Source of the DNA: Cenococcum geophilum 1.58
Lineage: Eukaryota; Ascomycota; Dothideomycetes; Gloniales; Gloniaceae
Reading direction: 5' to 3'
DNA: 64,000 nucleotides
NCBI GenBank assembly: GCA_001692895.1
Contig: KV748229.1
Location: 1 to 64,000 of the forward strand
Below, in pieces: positions 58,988-64,000 of the stretch. The position numbers and the translations under genes are program-made. The notes beneath the pieces were generated by a model that saw nothing but the letters and a program-made list of their open reading frames with translations, was not told the DNA's origin and searched no databases. Within the stretch, counting starts at the first letter, position 1; the number at the start of each line of letters is the position of its first letter.

Positions 58988-59287
58988 ATGAAGGTTGGTA
59001 CATTCGGCAAGCTACAGTTACGTAATACCGCTATAAATCGCAACTAGTCCGCGCGTTTTTTACAGGTCGCTCGGTTTCTTACCGCCGGCAGTCTACCCTC
59101 TTTTGGAGCGAAAGAAATACCCTGTGTGCAGGAAAGAAACATCGGCCAATCAACGGCTCAAATCCCTGCCCCATTCAAGAACTTTATCGTGAGTTCTGCA
59201 CGCCCGCCTTCAATGTGGAGGGTTGACAACGGCACTGGCCGTACCTCCAACGATGATATATTCTGCTTATCTGGTATATTTAACTAG
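58988..59287 (+). CDS. Possible small two-exon gene
   Basis: The ATG at 58,988 with AAG is followed by GT at 58,994; a pyrimidine-rich stretch ending TTTTTACAG at 59,065 would complete a 72-bp intron. Joining 58,988-58,993 to 59,066-59,287 gives 75 residues, starting MKVARFLTAGSLPSFGAKE and containing two cysteines. Unspliced, the frame stops after about 20 codons. A short first exon and a hydrophobic start recall small secreted proteins, but the hydrophobic part is weak and no family is recognised. It lies just before the LINE2 boundary. Treat as tentative. Confidence 0.25.
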
Positions 59288-60589
59288 AAGAGGCCCCACA
59301 CCGTACAACGCCTAGGGAAACCAGCTTCCCCTTGAATGCGGCCGCAGCAGAGTTTTACCCTTAGTTCAGGCACGTGATTCGCCACAGTACGCGAGGGTAC
59401 TTCTCTATTGTAGCTTGAGGTCACGTATATATATATGTATGTATGTATAATCTATTATGGCCATGCACCATCTAGGGTATGGGCCGTTACAGAGCGCTAA
59501 CTAAATACTTCCTACCATCAACATGCATGCTCTAGTTCAGAAGCCAACTATAAGAACTATATATCCATTACCTAACACTATATTCAACTAAGGAAATAAA
59601 GAAAAAAAAAGGTTGGAGTTTAGAGGCGAGCCTAAGTAAGTAGTTTTTAACGCCTTATGTCCGTAGGGCTGTTCCGGCGTTATACGCTTCTTAATTAGTA
59701 ACGCACCAGTAGAGGCATATGTAAAGGAGGCTTGTGGTATATTTAGTTAGATAATAAGATAAGGGATTCTTAAGAGTCTTCGCTTATTAACGTCGGCTTC
59801 TATACTTTTTATATCTTATACACTTAGGTATAAACGTCCGGTCTCCTTTATAAATTTAATTATAGCTTTAACTATACTAATATCTGGCTTCTAGCGCTTA
59901 ATTAAGCCGTTAATATTCCTACCTCCTTTTTATCTACGTAAGTAGCCTCCTAATACATATAATAGATCCCTAAATTAATTTCTATGCTGCTTACTTAGTC
60001 TAAACCTTTACTATATCCACCTCCTACAAAAAAAGAGGAAGTGCTGTATTAATTCTATAAGCCTATAGTCATATAACGCCATCTCTAATACATTAATTTT
60101 ATAAAGATATTCTTTTAGAAATAACTTACCGGTCTATAGCTATGCAAGGATAGCAGCTTTAGAGCTAATTAGCTGCTAGTATAATTCTATAGCCTTTCCT
60201 AGGTAAAGTGCTACGTTAATCTTCCTTATAAACTTACCCGTATTAGATCTTCCTAATAGAAGCGGTTTTATTGTTATTTTAGCTTTTTCTAGGGCTTACG
60301 TTACAAGGTACTATAGGAGGCCGTCTCTCTATAGTAGCTCCTCGCTCTCTAGTCTTGTCGCTACTTTAGTAAGCTTATTAGCTTTCTCATTTCTTATAAA
60401 TCCTAAGTGGCCTAGAATCCAGTATAGCGTAACATTGTTTAGCTATAGCTTCTTTAAGATCTCTATAACTATTTTTTAGTAGGCTCTAGCCCTCTAGCTC
60501 TATACTAATAGCAACGCTAATTATAAGTTAGAGAACATCGGGAAAATATTCGCAGGATGAGATTCAAGTAGACTTTGGTTTTCGCGTTT

Positions 60590-60830
60590 CGCGTAATTGA
60601 CATGCAATTTGACCAACTCGACACGCAATTGACCAACTTGACACGCAATTGACCAATTTGACANATCNAAAAGTNAAATAACACGCAGTTGACCTATTTA
60701 ACAACTTTAAAAGCTAACTATATATTCCTTGACACGCAGTTGACCTACTTAATAGCTAACTGTATATTTCTTGACACGCAGTTAACCTATTTAACAACTT
60801 TAAAAGCTAACTGTATATTCCTTGACATGC
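60590..60830 (+). repeat. Subterminal repeats, GACACGCAATTGACC type
   Basis: About six copies of TTGACACGCA(A/G)TTGACC with variable spacers, the later ones separated by a longer AACTTTAAAAGCTAACT unit. They lie at the left end of the TIR element, with inverted relatives at the right end. Confidence 0.75.
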
Positions 60831-60887
60831 AATTAAGGTAAAGTTATATGCTAATTACGCAAATGAATTTTTACACAGTTTTATTAC

Positions 60888-61516
60888 TTAGAGGCTCTGC
60901 ATAAGGCTCTACACAAGCTCTACACGAAGCTCTACACGAAGCTCTACACGAAGCTCTACACGAAGCTCTACACAAAGCTCTACATACAGAGGCTCTGCAC
61001 GAGGCTCTGCGCGAAGCTCTGCGTACGGAGGCTCTGCACGAAGCTCTGCACGAAGCTCTGCACGAAGCTCTGCACGAAGCTCTGCACGAAGCTCTGCACG
61101 AAGCTCTGCACGAAGCTCTGCACGAAGCTCTGCACGAAGCTCTGCACGAAGCTCTGCACGAAGCTCTGCACAAAGCTCTGCACGAAGCTCTGCGTACGGA
61201 GGCTCTGCACGAAGCTCTGCACGAAGCTCTACGTACAGAGGCTCTGCACGAGGCTCTGCGCGAGGCTCTGCGTACGGAGCTCTGCACGAAGCTCTGCACG
61301 AAGCTCTGCACGAGGCTCTGCGCGAAGCTCTGCGTACGGAGGCTCTACACGAAGCCCTGCACGAGGCTCTGCGCGAAGCTCTGCATACGGAGGCTCTACA
61401 CGAAGCTCTACACGAAGCTCTATACGAAGCTCTATACGAAGCTCTACGTACAGAGGCTCTGCACAAGGCTCTGCGCGAAGCTCTGCGTACGGAGGCTCTA
61501 CACAAAGCTCTGCATC
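60888..61516 (-). repeat. 12-bp minisatellite (GAAGCTCTGCAC)n
   Basis: About fifty units of GAAGCTCTGCAC with variants (GAAGCTCTACAC, GGCTCTGCGC, CGTACGGAGGCT). Because 12 is a multiple of 3, three frames stay open on the minus strand and encode repeats such as RASC, AELR and QSFV. These are not regarded as genes. Confidence 0.93.
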
Positions 61517-61639
61517 GGGTCCCCGCTTATATTCCCGATAGCGTCTACACGTGTCTCTGCCTATGTAGCCGCCTTATTTTTACCCTTCCTTCCTTCCTTA
61601 CATCCTCCCTCCTAGGGAGGCACTAGAACGGCAGCCAGC

Positions 61640-62125
61640 AGAGGACCGTTGCTAGAACTAGATGACTATCGCTAGAACTAAACACCGTCGCCAGAACCAA
61701 GACGACGTTACTAGAACCAGACGATCGTCGCCAGAGCCAGACGACCGTCGCCAGAGCCAGACGACGTCGCCAGAACCAGACGACTATCGCCAGAGCCAGA
61801 CAACTGTCGCTAGAACCGCGACCCGTCGCCAGAACTAGACGACCGTTACTAGAACAGACGACCGTCGCCAGAGCCAAACGACCGTCGCTAGAGCCAGATG
61901 ACCGTCGCCAGAACCAGACGACCGTCTCCAGAGTTAGACGACTGTCGCTAAAACAGACGACCGTCGCCAGAGCTAGACGACCGTCGCCAGAACCAGACGA
62001 CCGTTACCAGAGCCAGACGACCGTTACCAGAACCAGACGACCGTCGCCAGAACCAGACAACTGTCGCCAGAGCTAGACGACCGTCGCTAGAACCAGACGA
62101 CTGTCGCCAGAGCCAGACGATAACG
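61640..62125. repeat. 20-bp minisatellite (CAGACGACCGTCGCCAGAGC)n
   Basis: About 24 units of 20 bp or close to it, each containing ACGACCGTCG, itself a near palindrome. Variation is mainly C/T and G/A. Confidence 0.9.
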
Positions 62126-62189
62126 ACTAGCCAGCGAACACTATAAACGATTCGATCGATTGATCGAATTAAGGTAGCACAGACAGGTA

Positions 62190-62445
62190 GGCATAAACAG
62201 GGAGATGCTGACGGGTAGGCAGATGTAGACAGGTAGGCAGATATAGACAGGTAAGTAGATGCAGATAGGTAAGCAGATGCAGACAGGTAGGCAGATGCTG
62301 ACGGGTAGGCAGATATAGACAGGTAGGCAGATATAAACAGGTAGGCAATGCAGACAGGTAGGCAATGTAGACAGGTAGGCAATGCAGATAGGTAGGCGAT
62401 GCAGGCAGGTAGGTAGATAGGCAGGTAGGTAAGTCAATAGGTAGA
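62190..62445. repeat. 16-18-bp minisatellite (GACAGGTAGGCAGATGCA)n
   Basis: About 14 units of GACAGGTAGGCAGATGCA; the later ones lose one or two bases. It is followed by shorter GGTAGGTAGATA repeats and an AT-rich spacer. Confidence 0.88.
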
Positions 62446-64000
62446 TAGGTAGAAGAGAACCATCGCTATATTATATTAAATTATCTAAAATAATATTATT
62501 TATTTTGCTAGCCTTATAAATAGCTTTAAAATAGCTTTTATTTATTTAAAATATGCTATTAGTATAAAAGAGGTAAATATAATTATGGTTGCCAAATGCG
62601 CAGATTGCTGGCAGGTTGTGCGCAGGTTGCGCGCAGGCTGCGCGCAGGCTGCGTGTCAAAAAAACACGACATAGGCTAGTCGGTCGAGTTGCCAAATGAC
62701 CTCAACTGCGCGCCAATTGCGTCAACCACCAGCCATTGAGGCCATTGAAAGGGTACCATATTTTGCCGATGAATATTCTTATACTAAAGGTAGGTATTAG
62801 AAAACCTGCTTAGTTAATAGCCGTATATATAGGGTCCTACGGCCAGTTAGCTGCCTCGCTAATTACTAGAAGCTCTATAAGGTAGGCGTCGGCCTAATTA
62901 GAGCTTACTACTGTTTTCGAGAGCGTTGCTTTAGATAGTATAGCATATACGCCGATTCCTACCCTACTATTACGCACTAATGTATTAATGTATATATTAA
63001 CCTATCCTAGCTTATAATCTTTAATAATAGCTTAAGTATATTCTTCGTCCTTGCATATTACTATATTAGGTTTAGCCACTTATAGTGGGTATATATACGG
63101 TTTAACCTCTAGCACCCTATTTACCTAGATATCCTCGTATATCTCTACTATTCTTTAAAGTGGCGACCTATACTATTTATAGAGCCTCTGTCTTTAAATC
63201 ATCCAATATAGGTATAATTTGCCTAGTTTATAGATTAATACCTAGAACGCGATAGCCTAGTTATATAGCCTTTGTTTAAGGGGGAGCAAGCTAGCTTCTA
63301 CCTCTGCTATTAGTAGAGTAATAGTATAAAACCCCCTAATAATAGCTTATGCCGTAATTCTCTGCGCCTACTAAAGGAGCTATATTAGCTTTTATGTCGC
63401 AAGCGGGTACTATATTAATAACGCGTAGTCTACTACTAGTAAAACCGAGCTCTTAGCTAGTTGTTTAACGCTCTTAGGCTACAGTCCCTTTAATCTACGT
63501 AACGCTAGCGCTACCTTAGTAGCTTTACCTGCCTTATCTATTAGGTATACCTTAAACCTTAGCTTCTTATTAAGAATTACCCTAAGGATTTTAACTTCCT
63601 ATATTAGGGGGATTCCTTTTCCTTTAAATTAAAGCGGCGTGGTGGCATCCCTACCCGCTTCTTTATATTTAGTAAGGTAAATAAATAATGTTTTCTTCGC
63701 TTTAAATTAAGCTCTACTAGTTCTCTCCTATTTCTTAAGTATTGGTATAATCTCGCCCTAGATAATCTATATATTTTCCTCCGCCATAGGGCCTATAACC
63801 TATGCTAAGTAGTTGTTAATAAAGGCCATAGAGCTGCCATTTCTAGGTGCGTTTTATATAAGATCCGCGTTAAAGAATAAAAAAAGTATTAGGGCTAGTG
63901 CTAATCCCTATAAGAGACCCGCTTATAGGAGCGCCTGCACCTCTAATATATATCCGTTAACTAAAATATAGGCTTAATAGTTTATATAAAAGTCCTATAC

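Larger units (their letters stand above)
60536..62771. mobile_element. Minisatellite-filled TIR element, family unknown
   Basis: Ends CATCGGGAAAATAT and, on the other strand, CATCGGCAAAATAT form a 14-bp inverted repeat with one mismatch. LINE2 sequence is restored by removing 60,536-62,771 and one AA, so the target duplication is AA (60,534-60,535 and 62,772-62,773). Just inside, the motif TTGACACGCA recurs on the plus strand at the left (60,590-60,830), with a relative (TTGACGCAATTGG, TTGACACGCAG) on the minus strand at the right (62,600-62,740), as expected of transposase-binding subterminal repeats. Three minisatellites fill the middle. No transposase is encoded. A CACTA-like or other 2-bp-target superfamily is possible; none is proven. 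Confidence 0.85.
59424..64000 (-). mobile_element. LINE2 copy 2, interrupted and running off the window
   Basis: From a TA-rich tail (ATATATATATGTATGTATGT at about 59,428) the minus strand matches LINE2 copy 1 (from about 42,125 back to about 39,760), covering the 3' UTR, RNase H and the second half of the reverse transcriptase. The match breaks at 60,535 and resumes at 62,772, where a 2.24-kb element is inserted. RIP-type stops occur throughout. The 5' part is beyond 64,000, so a target duplication cannot be checked. Ambiguous bases occur only inside the inserted element. Confidence 0.9.

Noticed and set aside
60871..61505. Long minus-strand frames encoding RASC, AELR and QSFV repeats
   Set aside because: They are produced by the 12-bp minisatellite, which keeps three frames open at once; no flanking coding sequence or unique domain.
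61623..62437. Minus-strand frames rich in Leu/Ala/Val or Tyr/Leu/Ser/Pro
   Set aside because: Translations of the 20-bp and 16-18-bp minisatellites.
60590..62445. Possible CRISPR array
   Set aside because: The repeats are contiguous minisatellites without unique spacers, in a eukaryotic transposon.

Overview
The window is from a filamentous ascomycete (Pezizomycotina). Evidence: introns of 55-152 bp with GT..AG ends and CTAAC/CTAAT-like branch points, fungal gene families (GPI19, mS33, a membrane-anchored histidine acid phosphatase, an MFS transporter), and about 45 kb of transposons damaged by C-to-T and G-to-A changes that leave TA-rich DNA and frequent TAA/TAG stops. That damage is the hallmark of repeat-induced point mutation (RIP). 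The class cannot be told from the sequence.

The left two thirds (1-45,023) is a nested transposon pile. A Tc1/mariner-like transposase fragment (35,475-36,400) was split by a Ty3/gypsy element, here gypsy B (minus strand, 2,332-35,474). Gypsy B was then hit by a full-length chromovirus, gypsy A (2,747-10,752, identical-length LTRs, TSD AATAG), by a 5' fragment of a second gypsy A copy (about 1,036-2,331), by a large Gag-only LTR element, element C (11,018-24,770), and by three back-to-back Fot1/pogo-type elements (28,769-34,839). Element C carries a Tad1-like LINE (LINE1, 16,178-23,449, 15-bp TSD), and that LINE carries a 1.77-kb element with ~140-bp terminal inverted repeats (21,224-22,991). 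A second LINE family (LINE2) lies at 36,413-42,130, and another pogo copy at 42,972-45,023.

From 45,024 to about 59,420 is a gene island of ordinary composition. It holds, in order: a secreted three-repeat PAN/apple-like protein (46,852-47,786, +); a solo LTR (48,556-48,815); GPI19 (48,980-50,179, +); a 446-bp TA-flanked MITE (50,507-50,952); a histidine acid phosphatase gene with one in-frame stop (51,615-53,176, +); RNase III (54,104-55,327, -); the mitochondrial ribosomal protein mS33 in four exons (55,474-56,065, +); an MFS transporter in three exons (56,327-57,790, -); and a small hypothetical gene (57,976-58,281, +). RNase III and mS33 share a 146-bp head-to-head promoter; mS33 and the transporter are tail to tail.

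From about 59,424 to the end is a minus-strand copy of LINE2, interrupted by a 2.24-kb element (60,536-62,771) with short terminal inverted repeats, subterminal repeats and three internal minisatellites. No tRNA, rRNA or CRISPR was found. The genes look like independent housekeeping or secreted functions, not a cluster. The most unusual material is in the mobile elements: the minisatellite-filled TIR element, the long-TIR element with a 5-bp duplication, the Gag-only LTR element and the chained pogo elements.
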